Shown one piece after another: positions 22,237 to 33,600 of a stretch of 64,000 bases of DNA. Origin of the DNA: Blakeslea trispora (lineage: Eukaryota; Mucoromycota; Mucoromycetes; Mucorales; Choanephoraceae); contig JAIWNE010000044.1 of NCBI GenBank assembly GCA_025331445.1, positions 124,001 through 188,000 on the forward strand. Reading direction: 5' to 3'. Below the pieces are notes generated by a model. The model made no database searches, was not told the origin of the DNA, and was given only the letters and a program-made list of their open reading frames with translations. The translations under genes were made by a program, and so were the position numbers. How positions within the stretch are numbered: position 1 is the stretch's first letter; the number at the start of each line of letters is the position of its first letter.

Positions 22237-24648
22237 ACGGTTCTATACTTGTCCTTCCTATTGTTAACAAAACTTAATAAAAGTTTTTTTTTGACAACAG
22301 CATCAAAACTTGATTTATTATGATATTAAGGTGTCTATGTTATAATTGTTAATCAGAAAAAAAAAGCACAATAACTGCTGCTACATGGTTTCCTTTATTT
22401 GTTTCTAAACAATAACTTCTGTCTTTCTCTTCACTTGAGGATTCTTTATTTCTTTTATAGTGTTCGGCAGCACTCTCCAATTCGTGTGTGTCAAAAGAAA
22501 AGAACATACAGCATGCTACAGAAGAAGAAGCTTTCGCTATAAGACTGCAGCTAGTAGCTAAAGAGTCACTATACATAGCTGAAGCAAGCAATTAGAAAAA
22601 AAGTCTTTTTTTTTTCGCATATAAAGATGGATTTGAAAACAATCTCTAAAAAAAGTTTACACCTGAGGTCTTTCATTCCTTTGGATTTATGTCATTCTAC
22701 AGAAACAATATCAAGTAGTTTGACTTTTCTAAAAACCTTGGTTTAAAATATTTTTTTTCCTGCCACCTAGTCTACAGCTTCTTCTTTCATTCAACAAATA
22801 GAGAAAGATATTTCGTAATATGAACAGAGGTCTTTTTCTGTGGGTCTTCAACAGACACCAGTGACTTGCAAATCATTGAACAAGGTGAGGTAGTATTATT
22901 CTTTCGCAAAAAATTATCAAACAATGATGTTGCTTTTCAATTGGACTCTAAAAAGTACATATGGCCTGTCTAGTAACGATATTCAATTTATGTTTCATAA
23001 AAAGGGTTGTATGTGAAGACAAGGTAAGTCATAAAGATGATAATATAGACTGATTTTGGTCGCAGATCAATAAAATAAAATTTGTAACCACAATTTGGAA
23101 TACCAACAAATTAGAAAAAACCGCTTTGATGGGCCATGTGACTATTAAATCTTTACCTACTAAGAAACATATAATATGACATCAGGACTTACCAGTGGGT
23201 ATTTTACACTCAATAAATAACTTACAAAATGACCGATGTTCGATCGAAAGGGTTCACTTGTGTATGGGAAATGGATTCTACCTTGAAGTTTCCCCGGTAT
23301 TGTGACTCGATATTATAAAGTTATATCCTAAAAATGAAAATGAAAAGAGCATATATGTAAATCTTTATCGTTGAGACTCACATAGCAATCTGCTTAAAGG
23401 CAGTAGCAGAAACAGAGTATATTAACGCAAAGGGTTGATAGTGTACTTGATCAAAAAAAAAAGAAAAAACCAAGCACAGGTATAGTAGAATACAGGACAA
23501 CTAGTCAACATAAACTTTTCAAGTATGCTTTTGTGGCAAAGAAGTTAATGTCACTTATTGACATGTAAAGGATGTTTAGAACAAACATCTCTTTTTTTTA
23601 ATATGTACTTTGACTCAAACAAACGTGCAATGGACTATAAAAAGCGGATGAAGCATTAGTATGGCTAATGTATACGCTTCTTCCTATTAACACATACGTA
23701 CCGAAATAATTTCTGTTTGTTTGCAACCTGACACGACTGTATCTGGAATTCTCAAGAGATGACAGTTTTGATCCAGGAGTCTACTTCAATATCGTCTATT
23801 AACAGCTCGCCGTCATTTATTTCCAAGGCTCAAAAAAGGAAAAAAAAAATTAGCAATAATTTTCGACAAGGAAATTATACAGCCATTTTGAATCAAAGAA
23901 AGTAGAAATGTTATATCAAACTTCATTTTTATTATTATTAAACTAAATAAGCGCAAAAAAAACTACTTCTTTCCTACCTACAAAGGTAAAAATAAAAAAT
24001 AAGTCAAAATGTTTCCAAACAAATGAAGATAGAGAGAAAGATGAAGAAAAAAAAGGCGATCAGTGCTTCTTAGAGATTTAACAGGTGTATAATTTTTTGA
24101 ATCAGGCAACACAGAATGTTGGTCAAAGATACGCGTATCATCAATTCTTGCCTTTTTTTCCTCTCTCTTTCATTGAGCGTCTTATAAATACGTTACCTTT
24201 TTCTTCTTGTTACGCCAAAAAAAGAGAAAGAGCTCATATAGAATATACATGCTCAGACATCGCCTTTTTATCGTCATACCCTCGAACACTTCTCTCTCTT
24301 TAAAAAAAAAAAAGAGAGAGCGGTTGTGGTATAATACAATAAATGTATTATATTCAAGCGTTTACCAAAGCTTTCATCAGTGCATTTATATTGATTTTAA
24401 CAAATTAGAAAAAAAAAAGTTTTTTCTTGACCCTAGCCCCTTGAACTAATTTATTCTTTTTAGAAGGCAGTCACTTGAATTTTTTGATTACTTACAAAAC
24501 AAGTCACGTGGATTTGCCAAAGTGCAGTGTGTTCTTGATGGTTACAAAGAAAAGAAAGCTGCCAGTCAGTACCAATCAAAGTATCATACAAGTATAAGCA
24601 TTGGGAGCAAAAAAAAAGCTTGGTTCAATCATGCCTGAATATTGCAGA
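22237..24648. other. Gene-poor stretch
   Basis: It is AT-rich with many T and A tracts. No supported gene, RNA gene or repeat family was recognised. Frames at 22349-22591 and 24085-24449 are low-complexity. Confidence 0.45.
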
Positions 24649-24921
24649 GATGGAAATCAATTACACAACGCCTTAACACACCTTGATTCACAACTGTCTG
24701 AAAAGTTGACAAGTATGCTCCTGTTGGCTTACTGTGTGCCATTTACCTTTTTTTTCGTTTATTACTTCTCTCAATTTTTTCTTTATGACAATGAAATGTT
24801 CCTGTCATAGGCTGCTGGCTTCGTTGAGGAGCAATTGAAAACTACAACTGGGCACTCGGTCAGCTCTGAAGAATCGCGTGAAAACAGCAATGCTGAACTT
24901 CCTAGCATCTTTTCGAATTGA
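24649..24921 (+). pseudogene. Possible small gene or exon relic
   Basis: Two coding-looking pieces are separated by an intron-like gap with GTATGC at 24712 and a TCATAG acceptor at 24810. The first is a helical piece (NQLHNALTHLDSQLSEKLT). The second starts AAGFVEEQLKTTTGHSVSS and ends at TGA 24919-24921. The two pieces do not join in frame with any good donor, so this is either damaged or mis-parsed. No family recognised. Confidence 0.25.
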
Positions 24922-25674
24922 CATGTCTCTGTCACTTACAAAGTGATTACCACTGCGTTTTAGAAGCAGAAGTTACCTTGTCTCTTGTAAGCATTATCTA
25001 AAGCTTTGAGATAAAGCTTGAAGAAAAGCTATGTAACGATGTTGGTGATATACAGGCAGTTATTCTATATGTCTAGTGAAAAGAGTGCTTGTTGTACTAG
25101 TCCGCGAATTATTTTGTGTTCAGACTGATGGCATCAAGCACAGTCAACTTCATAATGCATTTCAACTATAACAGTCAAGCTGCCAAACAAAGACAACAAC
25201 TTATAAGACAAGACTATCACATCTTCTTTCAAGCTTTTACTTATTTCTTCGAGTCTTGACACCTCATCCTTTAATTTAGTCAAATCTTTATCAAATGCTT
25301 CGCTTTTTGACTTGATTTATTCTCGTTTTTTATTAATTTACACCTTGACAATACAAAAAGATGAAGTCCCTGTTCTTAAAAAGAAAAAAGAAAGAGTTTA
25401 ACATCGATCATTTACAGTGATTACTGCTCATAATTCTGCAGTAAAGAAAGAGGATAAGATGGCATATTGTTGCTCTTGTATCAATTAAAGCATGCAGGTT
25501 AGTCATATCATACAAACAACAATATGGCATTCATCTATGTTTGTGCTTGTTTCAACAGTTGGTCTGTTTATATAGCTCATATTGCTGGTTGAGCTTATTA
25601 TTTAGACGTTTGCAGAGAAAGAATCGCTTCGGTATTGCAGAAGAAGTAGATAGTACTAAGACTTACTTTATAAC
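24922..25674. other. Intergenic, faint coiled-coil relic
   Basis: On the minus strand around 25315-25200 a short frame with heptad spacing (LTKLKDEVSRLEE) is visible but is bounded by stops. Nothing else is supported. Confidence 0.3.
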
Positions 25675-25935
25675 ACTTTTAAGTGAATATCATTGGCTTA
25701 ATATCCCCCCTAAATGTACCTAGACTGCTTCATATACTTTTTGGTGCATCAAACTGTAGTGTATAGTGTCAATGATACATTGTTCAGAACAGCTAACAAG
25801 CCTTTGCATTTGGTGCTTCAACATGTAAATAATAACCATTGGGTTATACCAAGTATAAGAAAATCAACCAAGGCTGTGACAAACTTAGACAGAAGCAAAA
25901 CATCAAAACCCTTTTTGAATTGGCACATGTCATAA
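25675..25935 (+). pseudogene. OTU-protease-like transposon relic
   Basis: Two plus-strand frames, shifted against each other, read EYHWLNIP and then TVVYSVNDTLF followed by LHLVLQHVNNNHWV. A tyrosine-rich strand followed by a leucine-rich strand and N-H-W/F is the end of the OTU-type cysteine protease fold, with the His catalytic, as carried by some MULE-type transposons. The frame change shows that it is broken. The assignment is weak. Confidence 0.3.
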
Positions 25936-26571
25936 CCATTGACTATAATCCTTCAAGTTAATAAATTTCCTTACGCTTTTTTCTTTATTGCTCTCATTTA
26001 TAATACATGATAATTATAAACATATCCTTTGAATCATAAACAAACAACTGCAATTCGTGGCGAAACAGCCCGAATCTATGGCTATCTAGATATAGAGCCC
26101 TTAAATAAGCTGAGCGTGATATTCTAGAGAAAGAGAATAAAAGAAAAAACTGGGATGGTAACTACTGCTACGATTACCTAAACGAAATAAGGTTATACTG
26201 CAGACATGCCACACATGTAATCATTTAGGTTTATAGATGTAGCAAGATCATATGTATATAGGCATTAGAGAAGTTAGCATAGAGGCTTCAACCAATCTAG
26301 TCGACTTGGTGATTTCTTTTTATTGCGGCTTTAACACGTAAGCATGAATGCTATTTGACAAGACAGTTCTGTAAGCAACCTGCGTTGGTAAATGACAATA
26401 GTGTTCAATGCCAATACACGCGATTGCGTATTGTTTGGTCTATTTGTTTAATGATTTCCTCTTACTGTTCAATTCAAATCCTGATACATTGATAGACTGT
26501 GTTGTCAAGCCAAACTTGATTTTTCTTTTATTTGCCACACTGTTGTCAAAGAAAGAGTGATGAGTTGAAAA
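25936..26571. other. Intergenic, nothing recognised
   Basis: This is the 3' flank of the membrane-protein gene on the minus strand. No coding frame or repeat is supported. Confidence 0.5.
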
Positions 26572-27938
26572 TTAAATGTATTGGTAAGGTTTATTTTTGG
26601 GAATTGTGTTTGTCTGATTTATATGATTGAATTGGGTCTGCTGTAGTGCTGTCGTGTTATATCGACTGACATCAGTAAGGAAGCTATTGTTATTTGCTTG
26701 GAGATGCGAAAGATTGTTCAAATATCTAGGCGCAGGTTGTAATTGGTGGTTGACGACAGTGCTCTGATCTGTAAAGTTATCTGCTGTCGAAGCATTTGTG
26801 AAAACAGAATGTTCCTCAAAAGCAGGCGATTGGTATCTTTCATTTATTTCTGCCGGCTGCATCGTAATGGATGTGGTCTCTGTTTGATGATCATGGTAAT
26901 GACTTTCGGTATGTTGTGTGTAATTTGGCTCATTTGTGTGATAATGAGTTGGGCTCATGGGTGGACTAAAGGCATTGAAAAGGCCACTAGTGACAGGTAT
27001 TCTAGGAGATATTTGTGCCTTTTCAGAAGTCTCAATATTGGTTGTCAAATTATAGCATTTGATAGTGGCATCGTTGTTATTGATTTGATATGTACTGTTG
27101 CTCATGTCATCAAATTGACCTTGTCCTGCAGGATCTAAAACTATTTTTTTTCGAAAGAAACCTAAGTCGTTCTTGTTTATGATCAACATTTTTTTTTTTT
27201 TTACCTTTAGGCGGCTTTGAAATGGTAGGTTGAAATGCTTGAAATGATTGAATGGTGGTGATTGGTACTACATTGTTATCTTTGTCACGATAGAATGATC
27301 TTTGGGTCTGTGCAAAATTTTTGAAAATGAATTCTTTTTCCTTTTGATTCTTTCTTCGTATACAAAGCACAACTGTCAGAATAATAAGCAAAATGAACCC
27401 TCCCGCACAGCCACCAATAATAGGACCTAAATCTGGTGTGCTTTCATCGTTTTTATTTGAAATGACTGAAGGTGATGGTGAGCTTGTCGGAGTTCCTAGT
27501 GTCGTGTAACTATATTAAGTAAACCACTTCCACTTGGATAGTATAGTTTTTTTTTTTTTTTTACCTGTGACAAAAACCACTGAGGTTGTTGGTGTTGTTA
27601 TTGTACTGCTTGGAGTAACTGCAGTGGGTTGGAGGGTTGTGGTGGTGATGGTAGGAATAAGTTTGGATAGAAATTGATCTAATTCAGCAGGATCTGTTGA
27701 TTTTGTAGCATCGAAGGTTAATGATTTTGATCCAAATACTGTTTTGCCTAAATTCACAAAATAAAGAAATCAGAATTTTTTAAGTGTGTATTGTTTTTTT
27801 CTTTCTCTACCTGAAGCAATAGAAATCGTTTTCGCTCCATTTTCCGTCAATGTAGTAGTTGAGGTGATTGAAGCTTGAGATAACTTAGAATGCGTGATTC
27901 ATTCATTTATTCTTTATTTTGTTACCATTAGATGACAT
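26572..27938 (-). CDS. Ser/Thr-rich single-pass membrane protein, about 379 aa
   Basis: The minus-strand exon model 27938-27926, 27873-27811, 27747-27565, 27495-27205, 27161-26572 joins in phase to 379 residues. The first half is Ser/Thr/Pro-rich (TTTTLQPTAVTPSSTITTP) and probably O-mannosylated. A membrane helix follows (IIGGCAGGFILLIILTVVLC), then a stop-transfer RRKNQKEKEF and a long Asn/Gln/Ser-rich cytosolic tail containing a His-rich patch. This layout (mucin-like ectodomain, glycine-containing TM, long polar tail) is that of fungal cell-wall sensors such as Mid2/Wsc proteins, but no WSC domain is seen. No signal peptide is visible, and the first exon and two acceptors are uncertain. 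A link to the Slt2 kinase encoded at 62 kb would be functional only, not by linkage. Confidence 0.6.
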
Positions 27939-28210
27939 TCTGTTGTTTATTCGAGCTTTCTATCTCAAAAAAACAGTAAACTCTCTGACACAAGAATTAC
28001 TTTTGATTGACAACAAATACACACAAAAAAAAAGAAGAAAAAATAAAATAAAAGAAAAAAAAAACGAGAAAAAAATGATACCAAAAATAAGAAGTAAATT
28101 ATATAAATTAAACAGATCAAAAAGGCAAGAATTTTTGTGTGTGTGCAACATTCAATTTGTACAAACAATATAAAAATTACTAAAAAGAACGTTGTAGTTT
28201 TCTTGATCAC

Positions 28211-29707
28211 TTATTCATCTAGCAGCAGTCGATATTCTTTGTCACCAGTGATATAGAGAATGCCTTGTTCAACTAATTCATTGACTAGGCTGATTATTTT
28301 GCGTTTAGACTTGTACAATTCCTTGTAATCAGGTCTCTCCAATACTTTAGTGATGATATAATCCACACGGACACTGCAACGCTGACAAGGCAATCTGTGT
28401 TGAATATCATCCACTATCTCGATTATTGTGTTTGCAAGATGCTCATCATTTATTCGCTTATAGATGCCCTTTTCATGTGAAGTATTTACTACTGAGCCCT
28501 TGCGAACCAAGTCTTGAAATACCGATAGAATAACTGCTTCGATTTTGTCTTGTGAACTTTGAATACACTTCAAGATAGAGTGATTTTTTTTAGTTCTTTT
28601 AGCTCTGTTTTTTCGCGTTGCACTTGTTTTTGTCGCTCTATCTCGGGTTAAAACACTTACTTGTTTATTGATCACATACTGTTCAACAGCAGCCTTAAGC
28701 TCAACATGATCCCGAAGACTAGAAAATGAAAATTCATCAACAAGGGGTAAATGGTGTAAGACAAGGTCCTCAAGCGATCTAAATTCTGACTGCATGTAGG
28801 TAGGCTGTAATGGCTGAAGAATTTCGCGATCATGCGTTAGCGGATAATAAGGTATCTTAACTTGTTGCTGAAGTAACTTTTTTAGTTGCATTACTTGAAG
28901 CAAATGTGTAACCTCTGAATGTGGATCATGTGTCGGGTCTTTATATGAACAAGGTCAGATACCAGCCTATCGAGTAAACAAAAAAAAAAAGATTTCTTAC
29001 ATAAATTAAATATGGTGATTTGTTTCTCACATCGTACAGTAGTTATCTTCCCTGTTACTCGAACAGTTGTGCCCAAATCAAGTGGTTTACTAAACTCCAT
29101 TTCGTCCGAGTTGAACCATAGGACACATTCTATTGTGTCCGTACCATCATCCACTAATAAGAGCATACTTTATTCACTCTAGGACTTTTTTCTCTCCAAG
29201 AGAAATACTAACCGGTATAGCGACATGAATTTGAACTTGATTCTACGGCCACAATAATACCACAGATTTCTACAGACTTGATCAAATGACCACAATACTC
29301 ATACAGTTCTTCTGATTATAACACAAAAAAAAAGAAAGAATTTATTAGCTTTAAAAGAAGAAGAAAAAGCAACAACTCGGTCTCATTTATGAAAAGAGCA
29401 AGTACCAGCAGGCATATTTTCTGTTCTTTCTAGATTAACTACATCTCGGATGACCAACTTGACATCCGCCAGAAACAAAAGATCTATTCCATTCAACTCA
29501 ATCTGACTCATAAAAAATAAATAAAGAGAGAGAGAAAAAAAAAGAAAGAAAATAGACTAAACACGACTGCCAAATAATAGGCAAGTTTTCGTCCTTTTTT
29601 TTTTTTACCTCAGTCCTTCTCAACAGAGACATTGTATATCCCTCTGCTGGAAGCATCCAATGTCTATATTTGGGTCCTTGCTGAAACTCGCGACGAAAGA
29701 TACCTGA
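28211..29707 (-). CDS. STN1: CST-complex subunit Stn1 (5' exon unresolved)
   Basis: Minus-strand exons 29707-29609, 29502-29406, 29311-29213, 29153-29001 and 28938-28211 join in phase to at least 391 residues. The N-terminal part forms an OB fold: REFQQGPKYRHWMLP, then IELNGIDLLFLADVKLVIRD, HLIKSVEICGIIVAVESS, VDDGTDTIECVLWF, and LGTTVRVTGKITTVR. DPHSEVTHLLQVMQL follows, a typical post-OB segment of Stn1. The C-terminal 180 residues are helical and compatible with the two winged-helix domains. Stn1 acts with Ten1 and Ctc1/Cdc13 in telomere capping and in recruiting DNA polymerase alpha. The initiator ATG is not found in exon 29707-29609, where an acceptor CAG precedes the coding frame, so a short upstream exon must exist. 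It is divergent from the CH-GAR giant gene. Confidence 0.75.
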
Positions 29708-30652
29708 CTGAATACTTATTTCTACTATTAAATGATCAACTCGTGTTCATCACCATTGAAGCATGATGATGTACAGCTTATATTCTCTTCAGCTGTATTA
29801 GAGGGACTATTGTTCCTTAAGTCTATTCAATAAGCCTGCAAGCTTCAATTTCCTTAGCTTCTATCATTTTTTCTTTGTCTATTGTCAAAGCAGGTCTAAA
29901 GTCCTTAAATACTTGTTTTAAGCAAACTTTAAAAATAGAGAAATATGCATGTCACAATATGAAAGAACATGGTTTATATTTTTAGCATCTTCTTTGTTCA
30001 TTGTGTCGTGTAATTTCCTTTCTTAGCGTTACTCGCTGTCTTGAGACAGATGATATCTGTGCGCCAAAGATGTTCACATTGAGAGTAGGACATGTGTCAC
30101 CGTATTTCTCTTGATTTCTCTCTTTTTTTTTTTGACTACACAAACAGCAAATAGCCCATCCGCTTTAATCAGATTTTAAGCTGAAAGAAACGTGTGAAGT
30201 GATATGTCGTACAAGCATCATGTTAAAGGCTCTTTTCTTTTTCTTTGTTTGTCTAAAAGAGACAATCCTGTTCAAATAAGCCTATAATTTATTGTAACAA
30301 ATACCTGCTCGAAACACGTATCATCATTTGAAAATCTAATTTGACTTAAAAAATAGGTAAACAGATATGCAGATCAAATAGGCTGATTATAAGCTCAGTT
30401 AAACAGTTTCATAGATTAATAAAGAAAAGGGAGGGAATCCATCTCCTGGTAACAAAAAAAATGGTTACGAATTTGAAACTCAGAAAATAAAGCTAAACAT
30501 AGCAACATAATTTCGTGAATTATGCAGAAAAAGGAAAAAGTTGACGTGTGTAGAGCCAACTTTTGTGTGTCTCTTGTTTACCCTTTTTTCCCCTCTTTTT
30601 TTTTTTTTTCTTTCTTTAATTTCTCTATTTTTGTTAAGCAAGACGATTTGAA
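29708..30652. other. Divergent promoter region, Stn1 / CH-GAR gene
   Basis: It should hold the missing first exon of Stn1 and both promoters. A long CT/T tract at 30589-30625 lies just before the ATG of the giant gene. No other gene is seen. Confidence 0.5.
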
Positions 30653-33600
30653 ATGGATCACATGTTGTCACCTACACCTCAACAAGACAACAGATCCATT
30701 TCAACAAGTCACAAACGAACAGCCTCATCTTCGTCTCATCTTATACCACCTGTAACAACACATAGAAAACAGTCTATAGACGACGATGAGCTGAATAAGA
30801 ATATCAGTCTAGAATATCAAGATATTCAAATCCGTACCTTGACGAAATGGATGAACGTTCAACTGAATCAAGTAGGAGACTCTATTGACAGCATCATTGA
30901 CCTGAAAGATGGCAAAAAGCTACTCAAGCTGTTGTCAGTAGTAGCCAATCAACCTCAGCTAATACCAGAGAAGGGAAATATGTTGATACATCAACTATCC
31001 AACGTTTCTAAAGCATTAAAATTCCTTCAGGAACAGTGGGGTATAGACAGTTTGCCAGCCATTGCCAGTGAAGCTATCGTCAGTGGCAATGTGAAATCTA
31101 CCTTAGCATTGGCTTTCTTCATTATGCTTAAATACCAAATTCATCCCATCCTCTTAAACCCATCTTTTGATCAGGCAAGCATCACTTTCTTCTTTGTGGG
31201 AGAAAGCTCCTTTCTTATCCCCCCTTCCTCTCCTTTGATTTTTCTATTTGACATGAATGCGAAAATAAGGAGAATGAAGCAGTAACTAACTTCTTTGTTT
31301 TTACTAGATAAATCCCAAATTACCTCCTCCATCTCCTTTACCCACAGTCAGTTCATCTCGATTAAGTGGAGCAAAACCATTAGCAGAAGCTAAATCAGCG
31401 CTTCTCTATTGGGTGCGTTCTCAATTAGAAGATTATGTAGCCAATCAGATCATCTATGTCATTCAGGATTTTTCTCGATCCTGGCGCTCTGGACTTGCCT
31501 TCTGTCTATTGATTCATCGACATGACCCAGAACTATTGCCTACGCTATTCAAAGAACACATACCACAGATTGCAGACAAAGACACTTGGTATACCGTCCT
31601 TAGTTTGGCCTTTGATGTAGCTGAGAAATACATGCAGGTTCCCAAATACCTTGAGCCAGCAGATCTTTTGATTGAATACCCTCATGAACCCTCCGTCATG
31701 ATGTATGTCAGCGAAGTCTATAAAGTCATGTCCAAACAACAGATAGAAACAACTGAACATCGACAGAAGCGTCTGGAGGATATATCAATTTTATGCCCGG
31801 AAAAAGACCAGCTCACCTTGGCACATAGAGTACATGAAGAGGATACAGTCGAACACCAGCTGGACTTATTAGCATCCTTGATAGAAGACCCTGCTAGTTC
31901 CATGGAACATATCACTCGCCTGTTGGCAGATATACCAACTAGATTGCCTGCTGAACACCATGTTCGGTTTCATCAGCTGAAAGAAGATTGGGAGAAACGT
32001 ACGCAGCTTCGTATTGACCCTTTTCTAATTAAATTAAGAGATATGATGCCCAAAGACGATCACCATGAGCTATTGCATCCGCTGGACGGAACAATCGAGA
32101 TGGCTAATAGATTCGAGCAGTCCTTATCTTTGCTGACAGACGAGTATCAGTTAAGCAATCAAGACTCCTATGTGGCATCTATCATAGAAGCCACTTCACA
32201 AGCCTGTCAGCAATTTCGTCATGGAGCAACTTTTGGACAAATCACATCCGCTATCAATGATGAACTAGACGTCATTCAAAAGCTCATGGCTGATCGAGAG
32301 TCCAGTAAGGTGACAGACGAACTGATTCAGAGCTTAGAACAACGTATTCATCTCGTCAGTGCCACTATTCAAGGCGTGCGTGATCAATATGAGCATCTAC
32401 TGTTTGTGTCTGATAAAGACCCTTTTTATGCACGCTTTATACAACGCATGGATCAGCTAGAGGAACGCTATCAGATTGTACGCGATTGGGTGGATCAGGT
32501 TCGCGTTTGGTTTGTAGAAGCAGAACGTATTCGTGCCTGGATCGATCATCATATTCAAGTGATTGAAGAGAGAAATCGTCAATCTGAATTGATTGAACCT
32601 ACCTCACATGATATTCCTGTACCTGAGAGTCAAGTAGTTGAACTACACGAGGCACATGAGCGACTCAAGCAGGAAATTGATCATTTCGACTCGGACGATA
32701 TGGATCGACTTCGAGCTCATGTCAAGATGTTGACACATTCATCCGAGTCAGAGAAGGAGTTGACACCTGCTGATACATCGACCATTGAGATCACATTGAC
32801 CACACTGAACCGTTTGAGCCACCTAACAAAGCTTTTAGAGAATCGATCACATTGGATTCAGCTGCTGTTACTACGAGTCAAATGGGAAAAGGCTTTCCGC
32901 TTATCGGTTCAATGGATTGCTGAGACTGAGAGTGAATTGGATGATTTCCTAAAGATGGCAAGATGGTCCGAAAAGGAAGAGGAGAACTACAGACCACGCT
33001 TAACCAATAATGCAACGGAAGAAGAAGACGATTCACAAGAGCAGAGTGGAGTAGAGAAGATTATCAACAAGCTCGTTCAGTTGGAAACAAAGATTGCCGA
33101 GATGGACCGTGGCGCTTACACTGAAGTACTTGAAGCTTATCAAGAGATGGAAAGCCTTACCAGTCTACCTGACTATTTAGAGGCACGTCAGTTAGGATTT
33201 GAAAAGGCGTTTGAAGATCTGATGAAGCGCTCCGGATTCAGTCGAAAGATAGTAGAGCAACTCTTGTCAATGATCAGCACAATGGACAAGTTTAAAGAAC
33301 TGCGTGATGTTGGAGAGCAGTTGCGTCATGAGTTGTTACAAGACACTTCGTTGTCATCGCGTCAGACGATGGAAGAGGAGGATGTGTATGCTGAAAGAGC
33401 TCAGGCATTCAAAGAAGAATCAGCTCGATTGATCACAAATGCTAGTACCTGTATCCCTTATCCAGTGGCGCCTGAGATGTCAACAGCTATTGGAGCCCAA
33501 GATGCGCATGAAAACGAGATGACAAACGAAAACATTCATAGCGCCATTAGCAGCTACAGTATGTCACTGGCCTTGATTGCAGATGGATTGGATCAGTTAC

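Noticed and set aside
27965..28210. Frame reading like a signal peptide (IKKTTTFFLVIFILFVQ)
   Set aside because: It has no ATG (opens with GTG just after the Stn1 stop codon), is followed by hydrophobic low-complexity sequence, and comes from a T-rich intergenic stretch.
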